Source of the DNA: Rheinheimera riviphila
GTDB lineage: Bacteria; Pseudomonadota; Gammaproteobacteria; Enterobacterales; Alteromonadaceae
Length of the DNA stretch: 64,000 nucleotides
Assembly (NCBI RefSeq): GCF_004005945.1
Contig: NZ_SACS01000017.1
Span: 1-64,000, forward strand
Direction of reading: 5' to 3'
Shown here: positions 1 to 9,352 of the stretch, piece by piece
Numbering within the stretch: the stretch's first letter is position 1
Layout: the number at the start of each line of letters is the position of its first letter
Translations under genes and position numbers: made by a program
The notes under the pieces: generated by a model
Told to the model about the DNA's origin: nothing
What the model saw: the letters and a program-made list of their open reading frames with translations, nothing else
Database searches by the model: none

Positions 1-2
1 TC

Positions 3-53
3 TACGAGTTGAGCAATGAGGCGGGGGGCTACTCTACATACGAGGTCAGATAA
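3..53 (+). CDS. Possible C-terminal end of an upstream gene (partial)
   Basis: Frame 3 is open from the first base to a TAA at 51-53 and encodes a 16-residue tail (YELSNEAGG...YEVR). The other two forward frames stop earlier. Nothing in so short a tail identifies a family. It could equally be chance; it is listed because the next gene is convergent and a rightward gene entering the window would fit. Confidence 0.3.
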   Translation, partial: YELSNEAGGYSTYEVR

Positions 54-105
54 TGCTGCCTCTAGGGCGGAACAGCCTCCCCGGTAAACTGATAAAATTA
101 TTAAC

Positions 106-465
106 TCAATAAGATTCAACATACAAGATACTCTGTTGCTGACCAGTACTTAGCGCGCCGTTGCGCGTGGCAAGGGTGAGCAGCTGACGCTGGTTTTTTT
201 GATGTTTGTGAAACACCACCAATGGAAAAATCTGTCTGCTTTTTTCATTAACCACAAAAAAGCGTTTTGGCAGACTTGAACATTGTTCAACAGGATCGTC
301 TGTTGACGTCTGGTCAATCACACAGTGTATCGTTGGCGCCGCTTTGCTCGTGGCAATGGCAACAGCTTCTTCGTAACTACAGTTGCTACAAAAAAATCCA
401 TGCTCTGCGGCCATTCCGGATGACGTAAACATCATCACCAATAACAAAATAATTATATTGTTCAT
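106..465 (-). CDS. Small exported protein of unknown function
   Basis: The encoded product of 119 residues starts with a clear signal peptide (MNNIIILLLVMMFTSSGMAA), which is why the ATG at 465 is preferred over the in-frame upstream start at 531 that would bury it. The mature part is small and has a CSNC pair just after the cleavage site (residues ~25-28) plus two further cysteines, so it may be disulfide-bonded in the periplasm. No family is recognised. It lies downstream of, and on the same strand as, the decarboxylase but is separated from it by a hairpin terminator, so it is probably transcribed alone. Confidence 0.6.
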   Translation of the reverse strand: MNNIIILLLVMMFTSSGMAAEHGFFCSNCSYEEAVAIATSKAAPTIHCVIDQTSTDDPVEQCSSLPKRFFVVNEKSRQIFPLVVFHKHQKNQRQLLTLATRNGALSTGQQQSILYVESY

Positions 466-624
466 CCGACTAAATCCATTTAATGTGAGTGTAATTTCCA
501 TATAACGCTGCGAGCGAGTATCTGTTTCCAACTCGCAAGAGTCAAGTTTGTAGCACCAGAGTCGCGCATTTAAGTTTGCAATGGCTGGCTAACGAAAATC
601 TCCGATATGTTCTTCGTTGACTGA

Positions 625-652
625 TAAAAAAAGCCCGCAATGCGGGCTTTTT
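625..652. terminator. Bidirectional rho-independent terminator
   Basis: A 7-bp G/C-rich stem (AGCCCGC/GCGGGCT, arms 632-638 and 642-648) with a 3-nt loop is flanked by seven A on the left and a run of T on the right. Read on the minus strand it ends the decarboxylase transcript with a good U-tract. Confidence 0.85.
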
Positions 653-682
653 ACCAAGAAATGATCCGAGTGCGCAGCTAAC

Positions 683-2944
683 TCAGCGCACGCAATCCAC
701 GTAATACACCTTTTTACCATCAACTTCCGTCAGTGCCAGACCATGGATATAAGTCTCAAAGCCTGGGAACTTGCCGTTAAACTCGCGGGCGAATTTCAGG
801 TAGCTGACGATGGTTTCGTTAAAGACTTCGCCTGGCACCAACAGCGGAATGCCTGGTGGATATGGCGTCAGCATCACGGCGGTGATACGGCCGGTCAGTT
901 CGTCTAATGGCACCCGTTCGATTTCTTTGTGCGCCATTTTGGCAAAAGCATCGGCTGGTCGCATCGCTGGCACCATTTCCGATAAATACATTTCGGTGGT
1001 CAGTTTGGCGATGTTAAAGGTGCGGTAGATCGCGTGGATCTGGTCGCACAAATCTTTGAGGCCAATCCGTTCATACTGCGGATATTTCTGGATAAATTCC
1101 GGCAGAATGCGCCACAGTGGGGCGTTTTTGTCGTAATCATCTTTAAACTGCTGCAGCGCCGTGACCATGGTATTCCAGCGGCCTTTGGTGATGCCGATGG
1201 TGAACATGATAAAGAAGCTATACAGACCGGTTTTTTCAATCACTACACCGTGCTCGGCCAGATATTTGGCGACGATCGCGGCAGGAATACCTGCGTCAGA
1301 GAAGTTGCCGTCGACATTCAGGCCTGGCGTTAAAATGGTGGCTTTGATAGGGTCGAGCAGGTTAAAACCTTCGGCAATCGCGCCAAAGCCGTGCCAGTTT
1401 TCATCGGCGTGCAGCATCCAGGCGTCGCGGTGATCCAGACCTTCGTCAGTTAAATCATCCGGGCCCCAGACTTTAAACCACCAGTCATCGCCGTATTCGT
1501 CGTCAACTTTGCGCATCGCGCGGCGAAATTCCAGCGCTTCGTCCAGTGATTCTTCCACTAAAGCGGTGCCGCCCGGCGCTTCCATCATCGCCGCTGCCAC
1601 GTCGCACGAGGCGATAATGGCGTATTGCGGGCTGGTGGAAGTGTGCATCAGATAAGCTTCGTTAAATAAGTTGGTATCCAGCTTATTGTTATTGGCGTCT
1701 TGCACCAGAATTTGCGAGGCCTGTGAAATACCGGCCAGCAGTTTGTGGGTGGATTGGGTTGAGAACACCATCGAGGTATCACAACGCGGCCGGCCTTCGC
1801 CGATGGCGTGGTAATCGCCGTAGAAGTCGTGGAACGCAGCATGCGGCAGCCAGGCTTCGTCAAAATGCAGCGTTTCGATCTCGCCATCCAGCAACGACTT
1901 AATCTCTTCAACGTTATATAAAATACCGTCGTAAGTAGACTGGGTAATGGTCAGCACCCGCGGTTTCACGTCCGGGTTTTTCGCCAGCACTTCGCGGATA
2001 AATGGGTTGGCTTCCATTTTTTTGCGGATGGTGGCCGGTTCAAATTCGCTGCGTGGAATAGGGCCGATAATGCCGTAGTGGTTGCGCGTTGGCATTAAAA
2101 ACACCGGCAGCGCGCCAGTCATCATAATGGCGTGCAAAATCGATTTATGGCAGTTACGGTCAACCACCACAATATCATTTGGCGCTACAGTGCTGTGCCA
2201 GACAATTTTGTTCGAGGTTGAAGTGCCGTTGGTGACGAAAAATAAGTGATCGGCGTTAAAAATGCGGGCGGCGTTGCGCTCAGAAGCAGCGACCGGGCCG
2301 GTGTGATCAAGCAACTGACCCAGTTCATCGACCGCATTACAGACGTCAGCCCGCAGCATGTTTTCACCAAAAAACTGGTGGAACATCCGACCGACCGGCG
2401 ATTTTAAAAAGGCCACGCCACCGGAGTGTCCCGGGCAGTGCCAGCTATAAGAGCCATCTTGCGCGTAGTGGGTCAGCGCGCGGAAAAACGGCGGCGCTAA
2501 TGAATCTAAATAACTTTTGGCTTCGCGGATAATATGCCGCGCCACAAATTCCGGCGTGTCTTCGTGCATATGGATAAAACCATGCAGCTCACGCAGGATA
2601 TCGTTGGGGATATGGCGGGCGGTGCGGGTTTCGCCGTACAGATAAATTGGAATATCCGGGTTACGACGGCGGATCTGTTCAACAAAACTGCGCAGTTGTG
2701 CCAACACCGAAATACTTTCTTCTTTGCTGCCGCTACCAAATTCTTCGTCGTCAATTGACATAATAAAACCGGCAGCGCGGCTTTGTTGCTGGGCAAATGA
2801 GGTTAAATCGCCGTAGCTGGTGTAACCGACCACATCCATGCCGGCTTTTTCGATGGCAGAAGCCAGTTCGCGGATGCCGGAGCCGCTGGTATTTTCTGAG
2901 CGGAAATCTTCGTCAATAATGACCAGAGGAAAGTAAAAACGCAT
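683..2944 (-). CDS. Orn/Lys/Arg decarboxylase (LdcA/AdiA type, PLP-dependent)
   Basis: A full-length inducible-type basic amino acid decarboxylase of 753 residues (E. coli AdiA and Pseudomonas LdcA are about 750). It has the N-terminal receiver-like wing domain (~1-140), the PLP core with the STHK lysine motif in STHKLLAG (~residue 400), the HFDEAW segment, and the C-terminal domain ending in PYPPGIPLL and FPGFE. Segments such as LLDHTGP, NGTSTSNKIVWHS and VVVDRNCHKSILH look closer to the LdcA lysine-decarboxylase group than to AdiA, so the substrate is probably lysine (to cadaverine), but arginine cannot be excluded from sequence alone. The enzyme is cytosolic. No antiporter gene lies next to it, so a dedicated acid-resistance pair is not evident. 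Confidence 0.9.
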   Translation of the reverse strand: MRFYFPLVIIDEDFRSENTSGSGIRELASAIEKAGMDVVGYTSYGDLTSFAQQQSRAAGFIMSIDDEEFGSGSKEESISVLAQLRSFVEQIRRRNPDIPIYLYGETRTARHIPNDILRELHGFIHMHEDTPEFVARHIIREAKSYLDSLAPPFFRALTHYAQDGSYSWHCPGHSGGVAFLKSPVGRMFHQFFGENMLRADVCNAVDELGQLLDHTGPVAASERNAARIFNADHLFFVTNGTSTSNKIVWHSTVAPNDIVVVDRNCHKSILHAIMMTGALPVFLMPTRNHYGIIGPIPRSEFEPATIRKKMEANPFIREVLAKNPDVKPRVLTITQSTYDGILYNVEEIKSLLDGEIETLHFDEAWLPHAAFHDFYGDYHAIGEGRPRCDTSMVFSTQSTHKLLAGISQASQILVQDANNNKLDTNLFNEAYLMHTSTSPQYAIIASCDVAAAMMEAPGGTALVEESLDEALEFRRAMRKVDDEYGDDWWFKVWGPDDLTDEGLDHRDAWMLHADENWHGFGAIAEGFNLLDPIKATILTPGLNVDGNFSDAGIPAAIVAKYLAEHGVVIEKTGLYSFFIMFTIGITKGRWNTMVTALQQFKDDYDKNAPLWRILPEFIQKYPQYERIGLKDLCDQIHAIYRTFNIAKLTTEMYLSEMVPAMRPADAFAKMAHKEIERVPLDELTGRITAVMLTPYPPGIPLLVPGEVFNETIVSYLKFAREFNGKFPGFETYIHGLALTEVDGKKVYYVDCVR

Positions 2945-3302
2945 TGTGGCTCCTTAGTTTCGGGCAACTGTCTCAACGGATGGTTTGCATCGTTGGCAGC
3001 GCGAACAGCAATTGACTTATCAGCCAGATAAATTGCTAAAGCCAGGCTGCATTGCTATGCAGTCCGGCATTTCAGTCTAGCTGATCTTAAGTCGATGAAT
3101 ACCCCCATGACAGTGGGGCGGAAAAACCTGCACACCATACCTGAAATCTCAGTTTTTTCCAGTGAAAATCTGATGAATGCGGCAAATTGTCAAGGGATGG
3201 CGCAGTTAAGACTGCCGTCGTTTCCTATCACTCAAAAGCGAGGTCGCCAGAGACCATCATCGCAAATAGATATGCCAGAATTATGACTTAGCATGCAGAC
3301 GG
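2945..3302. other. Intergenic region, no gene seen
   Basis: This 358-bp stretch lies between the start of the decarboxylase and the end of the Kelch gene. It must hold the decarboxylase promoter. Short open frames in it lack ribosome-binding sites and protein-like composition. A small dyad (CTGCAT/ATGCAG near 3048) is the only structure noticed. Confidence 0.5.
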
Positions 3303-4391
3303 TTATTTTGAACCCAACTGCCAGCGCTGCACTAAACCTGTGGTTTCTTTTAGCCCTGCGACAGTCGCGCCACCAATCAGATACACCGAGTCACCTACCG
3401 CTACAGCACCATGGCCGTGCCGGGCTGGTTGCATTTTGCCCTGCGCCTGCCAGCTGGATGTCTTGGGCACGAAACACCAGATGGTGCTAAACACGTTGTT
3501 CGGCTCCAAGCTCCCTTCACCACCAAACAGACAAATGTGTTGACCGACCGCAGCGGCAGCCAGTCCAGCCTGGGCTTCAGGTAAATCCGGGGTTTGTGCT
3601 TTGGGTAACCAGCTTGCACTTTTAAAATCAAAAGCGGCCAAGCCATTTGAGTTGCCAAGTTTGCGATTGCGACCACCGAGCCACCAGGCCTGTTGATCCA
3701 GCACTGCAATCGCCGCACTGTTTTTCTTCACCGGTAGCTTGGTTAAGGTTGTCACCGCAGTAGGCGCCGGCAAATCTGTTGGATTGATTTGCCAATGCCA
3801 ATCCTGATCAACATGATGTTGCCACTGGCTATTGTCGCTACCTGCCGGACTACGGCCGCCAAGCAGATGGATTTGATCATCTTTGACAAAACTAACGGTT
3901 TCGGCCAGCGGTTTGGGAAGTTTCCCCACCGCTTGCCAGGGCGTAGCATTGGCGCTGAGTTTTAAAATATCGGCGCTGGCCTGCCAGTTACCTGCTTGCC
4001 AGAATTGGCCATTATTCGCCGAAGTTGCACGGACAAAACCACCGAGTAAATACAGATCGCTACCCACCGATACCAGCTGCGCATGGTGCCGGCCTTCGGG
4101 TAAATCCGGGCCGCGCCGCCATTGGTTTTTGGCAATATCGTAAATTTGCACTGCTGCCGTCATCTGCCCATCTTGCTCGGGCAAAGCATCGCTGATCCCG
4201 CCTGCGACATAAATCTCGCCCTGATGCAGCACCGGATAAATTTCCTGCACAGCAATTGGCATGCTGGTCAGTTCAGTCCAGGACTGGGTGCTGGCTGCAA
4301 CTGTCAGGTGAGTCGCTGCCGTACTGAATAAAGGGGTGAATAGCACCAGCAAACTGCCAATGGTTATTGATATTTCTGATATTTTTTTCAC
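3303..4391 (-). CDS. Periplasmic Kelch-repeat beta-propeller protein
   Basis: The 362-residue product has an N-terminal signal peptide (about residues 1-26, ending STAA) followed by about six Kelch blades, each ending in a hydrophobic strand and a glycine pair: YVAGG, YLLGG, HLLGG, WWLGG, CLFGG and YLIGG. The start is a GTG at 4391, supported by an AAGGAG ribosome-binding site about 8 nt upstream. The fold is a six-bladed propeller like that of sialate epimerase NanM, but no sialic-acid genes are nearby, so no enzymatic role is assigned. The adjacent DJ-1-like gene is divergent. Confidence 0.8.
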   Translation of the reverse strand: MKKISEISITIGSLLVLFTPLFSTAATHLTVAASTQSWTELTSMPIAVQEIYPVLHQGEIYVAGGISDALPEQDGQMTAAVQIYDIAKNQWRRGPDLPEGRHHAQLVSVGSDLYLLGGFVRATSANNGQFWQAGNWQASADILKLSANATPWQAVGKLPKPLAETVSFVKDDQIHLLGGRSPAGSDNSQWQHHVDQDWHWQINPTDLPAPTAVTTLTKLPVKKNSAAIAVLDQQAWWLGGRNRKLGNSNGLAAFDFKSASWLPKAQTPDLPEAQAGLAAAAVGQHICLFGGEGSLEPNNVFSTIWCFVPKTSSWQAQGKMQPARHGHGAVAVGDSVYLIGGATVAGLKETTGLVQRWQLGSK

Positions 4392-4511
4392 GATGATGCT
4401 CCTTCTGGGAAATTTTCATGCTGTATTGATTGCAGCATAGACCGCCCAGATTTGACATTTATTTCACAGCTGCCGTGCCACTGTCACTCTGAACAATGAT
4501 GGAGGTGCATG

Positions 4512-5627
4512 ATGTGGAAGAAAATTTTATGGATATTGCTGTCGATTTTGTTAGCGATAGTCGCAGTGATCGGTTGGTTATGGAGTTTGGTCGATGACTC
4601 GCCAGCACTGACCGAACTGAGCGCGACGCGGGCAGAGCACATTGCTTATTTGCAGCAGTCGCTGACGGCCCAAGCAGATGATAAGCCACGCGGCAAAGTG
4701 CTGGCGGTAGTCACCAGCACGGCTTTTTATCCGCCTGCCGTAGTGGACGGCAAAACCAAAAAAACCGGTTATGAACTCACCGAATTATCCAGGTTTTATT
4801 GGGTATTGCAGGCCAATGGTTTTGCCGTGGATATGGCAAGTCCACTCGGTGGCGACGCGCCAAGGGTGCTGGATGACGACGATATGGCGGAATTTGATTA
4901 CGCCTTTCTAAACGATGCTACCGCGATGCAAAAAGCCCGCAATACCCGCAAATTAGCGGATGTGAACCCGGCAGATTATCAGGCGATTTATTTTGTCGGT
5001 GGCAAAGGCTCGATGTTCGACTTTCCGAACAATCCGGATATTGCCCGGTTGGTGCAGGCGATGACAGCGCAGCAGAAGTTGGTGTTAGCGGTCTGTCATG
5101 GCCCAGCCGCGCTGGCGCTTCTCACCAACAGCGACGGCACGCCCTGGCTTGCAGGGAAAAAAGTCACCAGTTTTACCAATGCCGAAGAATTGTTGCTGCT
5201 GCCCGATGCGGCGAAGCGTTTCCCGTTTTTACTGCAAAGCAAACTGGAACAACAAGGCGCGTTGTTTGCCGAAGGGCCGCGGTATTTACCTAATCTGGTA
5301 ATAGATGGGCAACTGATCACCGGTCAAAACCCTTGGTCGGTGTGGCAACTGGCCGAAGCGACAGTGCGGGCTTTGGGGGTTGAACCACGACCACGGCTCG
5401 CCAGTGCCGAAGAGCGCACCATGCAATTGTTGTTGATCAATCAAAACGCCGGCCTTGATGCGGCCGTGTTACAAATCAATGATTTGCTGGCGCAAGGTCC
5501 GCTGCAACGCAATTTAGTGCTGATGATGGCGTTGGTCGCCGGCATGGCCGGTGAGTGGTCGCAAGGCGCCACGCTACTGCGGCTGACCCAACAGCTCAAA
5601 CAGCAGCAACAGATGCAGCTGCCATAG
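4512..5627 (+). CDS. Membrane-anchored DJ-1/PfpI family protein (class I glutamine amidotransferase-like)
   Basis: An N-terminal hydrophobic helix (residues ~5-27) anchors a DJ-1/PfpI domain (~60-290). The nucleophile elbow AVCHGPAAL carries the family cysteine, and the YFVGGKG loop and an N-terminal TSTAF strand are present, as in Hsp31-like proteins (glyoxalase III or chaperone in characterised members). A C-terminal helical extension of about 80 residues is extra. Two adjacent ATGs exist at 4509 and 4512; the GGAGGTG at 4501-4507 is too close to the first, so 4512 is chosen. The physiological substrate is unknown. Confidence 0.8.
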   Translation: MWKKILWILLSILLAIVAVIGWLWSLVDDSPALTELSATRAEHIAYLQQSLTAQADDKPRGKVLAVVTSTAFYPPAVVDGKTKKTGYELTELSRFYWVLQANGFAVDMASPLGGDAPRVLDDDDMAEFDYAFLNDATAMQKARNTRKLADVNPADYQAIYFVGGKGSMFDFPNNPDIARLVQAMTAQQKLVLAVCHGPAALALLTNSDGTPWLAGKKVTSFTNAEELLLLPDAAKRFPFLLQSKLEQQGALFAEGPRYLPNLVIDGQLITGQNPWSVWQLAEATVRALGVEPRPRLASAEERTMQLLLINQNAGLDAAVLQINDLLAQGPLQRNLVLMMALVAGMAGEWSQGATLLRLTQQLKQQQQMQLP

Positions 5628-5744
5628 TGAAAGGAGGCATAGTGGAAGGAGCCAAATTGAAGGTTTTTGCGACACCGCCACTGCCGGCGAATTACGGTGT
5701 TGATGCCGCAACAACTGGCAGAGGCTTTGCTTCAGAAATGGCGG

Positions 5745-7664
5745 TTAACTCCGATACTGACTCAGACTTTGGTCATACTGGCTGGCAATTTCCCGGACTT
5801 TGAGGCTGGCTGCTTCAGTGCGCTCGGCGTGATTTCGGCTCTGTTCGGTGGTTTGCACCAGATCTTCGGTTTTTTGCTGCATCAAATCGGACAACTGTTG
5901 CTGTACCTTGGCCAAATCGTTGATTTGGCCATTCAGTCTGGTAATCACCTGACTGGCACTTTTTACTTTTTCCACGGCAACTGAAGCCATCGTCGTTTGC
6001 TCTTTGGCGACCAGAACTTTATCGCGGTATTCCAAATTCATTTGTTCAACTTGCTGCACACCACTTTGCAACTGATCAATCATCTGCTTGATTTCATTGG
6101 TACTCGATTGGGTGCGTCCGGCCAGTGATCGCACTTCGTCAGCGACAACCGCAAAACCACGACCTTGTTCACCGGCACGTGCTGCCTCAATCGCAGCATT
6201 CAGAGCCAGTAGATTGGTTTGACCGGCGATTGAACTGATCACTTCTAAAATGGAGCCGATTTTTCCACTGGCCGTACTGAGCTGCAACATTGCTGATGCA
6301 GATTTTTCGACGGCTTCAACCTGAATTTCAGACTGCTGCATCACAGCACCAAGTGCCTGACTTGCCTCGGCAGCCACTGCCGCAATCAGGTTGCTGTTTT
6401 CGCTGGCCTGCAGGGCATTGGTCGATACTTCATGATTGGTTTCGGCTAATTTAATTGCCGCATCCGACACCTGGGTCAGTCCCTGGGCACTGTCGTGGGC
6501 ACCGGATAAACTCTGTTGCGAAAATCCGGCGAGCTGTCCGGCCGAGCCGACTAAATCCACCGTGACATTTTTCAGTTGCGAGACCATTTGATGCAACTGC
6601 TCCAACAACATATCGAACTGGCGTGCCATCTGGCCAAATTCATCGTTGCTATAGACCGAAAAACGCCGGGTTAAATCACCTTCGCCATTGGTGATGGCAG
6701 CGATAGCAGCGGTGGTTTGCAAAATGCGGCTGATCACCAGTTTTTGCAGCAGAAAATACACCGAACCAATCAAACAGACGATCGCAATAAATAGCCAAAA
6801 CACCGTTTGCGCGATTTGCCCGCCGATATGGCTGCGGATTTCTGCCCGGTTCATTGCGGTGACAATGGTATATTTCCAGGGGGCAAATTCTTGTTTGGTC
6901 AGCTGCCAGTCGGCCGGATTTTTAAGTGCATCGGCAATCTGCTGTTCATTCAGATGCGAAGATGCCGCGCGGACTACGTTATTGTTGTCAATCAAGGCGA
7001 CAAAACCCTTGTTGAGTAACTTACTGCTGCTGACCAACTGATTGAGCTGCGCCAAGTCAGCTTTGTAGCCGACATAAGCGATCCCCACAATTGTGCCGCT
7101 TGTATCCAGCAAGGGTTCGTACCCGGTGACAAAGGGGTTACCCAGAATATCGACATTGCCGTAGAACGGTTGTTGTTGCCGGATCGCCTGAATTGCCGCG
7201 CCATTTTTGGCCAGAGCGGTGCCGACAGCCCGGCCATTTGCCGTCTGCACGTTGGTGGAGATCCGGATAAAATCATCGCCGGATTTACTAAATAAAGTCG
7301 CAGTGCCACCCATTAATTGGGTATGTAAATCGACTAACGCGAATTGATTGGCCTGACCGGTGCCGCCCAATAGAATATCCGGCACTGATGTTTGTTCGAC
7401 GGTGGTGCTGGCGCCGGTGGTTAAAGCACCGCTATCGCTGATAGTTTTTTGAAATAAATTCATGCTGGCTTTGACTTGCTGGCTCAGCAAAAAGTCGGTG
7501 AGCACCAGTGAATTCGAAATTTCCCGTTGTAAGCTTTGTTCCTGCATTTTTAAATTACTCTGCAGTTTGCTGCTGCTGTCACTCCAGACGAACAGCAATG
7601 CCAGCAATAAAAAGAACAAACCGACGCCAATCAGGATAGCCAGAAATTTACGTTGAATCGACAT
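5745..7664 (-). CDS. Methyl-accepting chemotaxis protein with Cache sensor
   Basis: The 639-residue chemoreceptor has TM1 at ~8-29, a periplasmic Cache-type sensor of about 250 residues (with the [10 protein letters not shown] and VGIAYVGY segments typical of Cache3/Cache2-like domains), TM2 at ~287-308, a HAMP domain (~310-362) and a long cytoplasmic coiled-coil signalling domain. The kinase-interaction tip ([19 protein letters not shown], near residue 480) is intact. It would signal through CheA/CheW, which are not in the window. The ligand is unknown; Cache sensors of this class often bind small organic acids or amino acids. Confidence 0.93.
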   Translation of the reverse strand: MSIQRKFLAILIGVGLFFLLLALLFVWSDSSSKLQSNLKMQEQSLQREISNSLVLTDFLLSQQVKASMNLFQKTISDSGALTTGASTTVEQTSVPDILLGGTGQANQFALVDLHTQLMGGTATLFSKSGDDFIRISTNVQTANGRAVGTALAKNGAAIQAIRQQQPFYGNVDILGNPFVTGYEPLLDTSGTIVGIAYVGYKADLAQLNQLVSSSKLLNKGFVALIDNNNVVRAASSHLNEQQIADALKNPADWQLTKQEFAPWKYTIVTAMNRAEIRSHIGGQIAQTVFWLFIAIVCLIGSVYFLLQKLVISRILQTTAAIAAITNGEGDLTRRFSVYSNDEFGQMARQFDMLLEQLHQMVSQLKNVTVDLVGSAGQLAGFSQQSLSGAHDSAQGLTQVSDAAIKLAETNHEVSTNALQASENSNLIAAVAAEASQALGAVMQQSEIQVEAVEKSASAMLQLSTASGKIGSILEVISSIAGQTNLLALNAAIEAARAGEQGRGFAVVADEVRSLAGRTQSSTNEIKQMIDQLQSGVQQVEQMNLEYRDKVLVAKEQTTMASVAVEKVKSASQVITRLNGQINDLAKVQQQLSDLMQQKTEDLVQTTEQSRNHAERTEAASLKVREIASQYDQSLSQYRS

Positions 7665-7745
7665 GAGCGCTCAGTTTTGGGTAATTTGAGAAAATGAGTA
7701 TATAGCCTAGTCACTGTCGGAGTTAATTAGCAACTTAATCGATTT

Positions 7746-7871
7746 ATACCCTTCATCCTTGAAGATTCGGGGTTGTTGGCCGCCTTCATTCACCCCAGTC
7801 ACATAGGACTACTATGCTCCTGGGGATTCACTCAGTTGCCGCCTACCCGAATCTTCAATGATTTTGGGTAT
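7746..7871. repeat. 126-bp imperfect palindromic intergenic element
   Basis: The arms 7746-7771 and 7846-7871 are near-perfect inverted repeats (outer ATACCC/GGGTAT, then TTGAAGATTCGGG/CCCGAATCTTCAA). The complementarity continues inward through GGCCGCC, TTCACCCCAG/CTGGGGATT and CATAG/CTATG to the centre, so the whole element can fold into one long hairpin. It has no coding capacity. The layout is that of a dispersed palindromic or MITE-like intergenic repeat of Gammaproteobacteria; copy number cannot be judged from this window. Confidence 0.75.
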
Positions 7872-7939
7872 CACTGGTAGGCAACACACTCAATGTGGCT
7901 GCAAAAAATGCCGCAAGCTGAAGATTAATCTGTGCTTGC

Positions 7940-7945
7940 TTGACA
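7940..7945 (+). promoter_or_regulatory. -35 box (TTGACA) of the XRE-azlCD operon
   Basis: A consensus TTGACA stands 14-20 nt before AT-rich hexamers (TATAGA at 7961) that lie inside the palindromic operator. The regulator bound there would cover the -10 region. Confidence 0.5.
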
Positions 7946-7952
7946 TTTAGTC

Positions 7953-7984
7953 GTTCGTTATATAGAACGTTCTATATATCGAAC
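7953..7984. promoter_or_regulatory. 32-bp palindromic operator upstream of the XRE regulator
   Basis: A perfect 20-bp palindrome (TATATAGAACGTTCTATATA, 7959-7978) is extended on both sides by GTTCG/CGAAC arms with a single mismatched pair between. It lies 18 nt before the regulator's ATG and overlaps the likely -10, the arrangement of an autorepressed promoter. Confidence 0.7.
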
Positions 7985-8001
7985 ACTTGAAAGAATCCCC
8001 G

Positions 8002-8577
8002 ATGGACAAACCAACCCTCGAAACTTTGGGACGGCATTTACAAAGCTTACGGCTGGCACGTGGCTTGTCGTTGTCGCAATTGGCGGCAGACGCTGGGATT
8101 GCCAAATCAAACTTATCGCGACTAGAGCAGGGCTGCGGCAATCCGACGCTCGACACCATCTGGCGTTTATCGCTACAGCTAAAAGTTCCGTTTGGTGATC
8201 TGATTGCACCGGTGAATGTGGCAGTTGGCGATCATGGCGTGATGGTCAGGCTCATTGACCAGGGCAGCGATCAACCCGCGGTCGATGCGTACTGGATGTC
8301 CTGTGCACCTTTTACCGAACGCAACGCCGAAGCGCATGCGGCCGGCACTGTTGAAGCTATTACCTTGATCAGCGGTCAGCTGGAAGTGGGCAATGTCGGC
8401 AATATCAGGCTGCTTCGCGCTGGCGAAAACCATCGTTTTGCGGCCGACGAGCCACATTTATATCGCACTGGCGAAAGCTGGGCGACGGCATTATTAACCA
8501 TTGTCTATCAACCTGCTGCAAATTCAGCTGATGTTGGCACCGATGTCATCGTTGATCCAACAGGGGAGGCCAACTGA
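8002..8577 (+). CDS. XRE-family regulator with C-terminal cupin domain
   Basis: The N-terminal helix-turn-helix (about residues 9-63, LGRHLQSLR...LSQLAADAGIAKSNLSRLEQG) is followed by a small cupin-like sensor domain (~90-175), the architecture of PuuR/SutR-type regulators (191 residues). The ATG at 8002 is chosen because an in-frame TTG at 7987 lies just after the operator and adds only five residues. The stop overlaps the azlC start (ATGA), so it is translated with azlCD and probably controls their transcription, like AzlB in other bacteria though of a different family. Confidence 0.85.
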   Translation: MDKPTLETLGRHLQSLRLARGLSLSQLAADAGIAKSNLSRLEQGCGNPTLDTIWRLSLQLKVPFGDLIAPVNVAVGDHGVMVRLIDQGSDQPAVDAYWMSCAPFTERNAEAHAAGTVEAITLISGQLEVGNVGNIRLLRAGENHRFAADEPHLYRTGESWATALLTIVYQPAANSADVGTDVIVDPTGEAN

Positions 8578-9323
8578 TGGACACTGCTGGCAACACCAGC
8601 CCGACAACGTCGCCCTGGCGGCTGGGTGCAAAAGATGCTCTGCCGCTTTTGGGTGGCTATATTCCGGTGGCGATTTCCTTTGGGCTTATTTCGGTACAAG
8701 CTGGCTTTAGTGCGCTGGAAAGCACCCTGATTTCGGCGCTGATTTATGCCGGCGCTTCGCAGTTTTTGTTTATTGCGATGGTCGCTTCCGGTGCGCCTTT
8801 GTGGCTGGTGGTGTTGATGACCTTGCTGATCAACGCCCGCCATGTGGTGTATGGGCCTAATTTAGCACCTTATTTGCCGCCAAGCCGCTATTGGCCCTGG
8901 TTGATGCATGGTCTCACCGACCAGATTTTTGCGTTGGCGCATAGTCGGTTGCCACTGCTAGCTGAGAAAGATCGGCTGGGTTGGTATACCGCTGCAGCGC
9001 TGGTGGCGTGGTTCAGTTGGATCGCCGGTACTGCATTGGGGGCGGTGGCGGGGGCGCAAATTACCCAGCGCTGGCCGCTACTGGGAGACGTGATGCCGTT
9101 TGCGCTACCGGCATTATTTTTGGTGTTGTTGGCGCCGCGTTTTACCTCAACGGTGTGGTCGCTGACGTTGGTGTGCACTATCAGTGTCGCAATGCTGCTA
9201 AAACTACTCGGCATCAGCAATGGCGCTATTCCGCTGGCGGCTTTGGCCGGGGTGGCAATGTTTTATCTGTTGCAGGCCCGGGTGAATGCCAGGATAAAAA
9301 ACGGAGTTAAAGCTCATGGATAA
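8577..9323 (+). CDS. azlC: AzlC family branched-chain amino acid exporter, large subunit
   Basis: A polytopic inner-membrane protein of 248 residues with the AzlC/YgaZ signature near the N-terminus (LGGYIPVAISFGLIS) and the INARHVVYG segment typical of the family. With the small partner AzlD it forms an exporter for branched-chain amino acids and analogues. The start overlaps the regulator stop by one base. The stop codon lies in the first copy of a 13-bp tandem triplication that links it to azlD. Confidence 0.9.
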   Translation: MDTAGNTSPTTSPWRLGAKDALPLLGGYIPVAISFGLISVQAGFSALESTLISALIYAGASQFLFIAMVASGAPLWLVVLMTLLINARHVVYGPNLAPYLPPSRYWPWLMHGLTDQIFALAHSRLPLLAEKDRLGWYTAAALVAWFSWIAGTALGAVAGAQITQRWPLLGDVMPFALPALFLVLLAPRFTSTVWSLTLVCTISVAMLLKLLGISNGAIPLAALAGVAMFYLLQARVNARIKNGVKAHG

Positions 9324-9352
9324 CTGTCATGGATAACGGTCATGGATAACGC
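9314..9352. repeat. 13-bp unit repeated three times across the azlC/azlD junction
   Basis: TCATGGATAAC(T/G)G occurs at 9314, 9327 and 9340. The azlC stop TAA is in the first unit and the azlD start ATG in the third. The ATGs of the first two units are in other frames and hit TAA after six codons. Confidence 0.85.
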
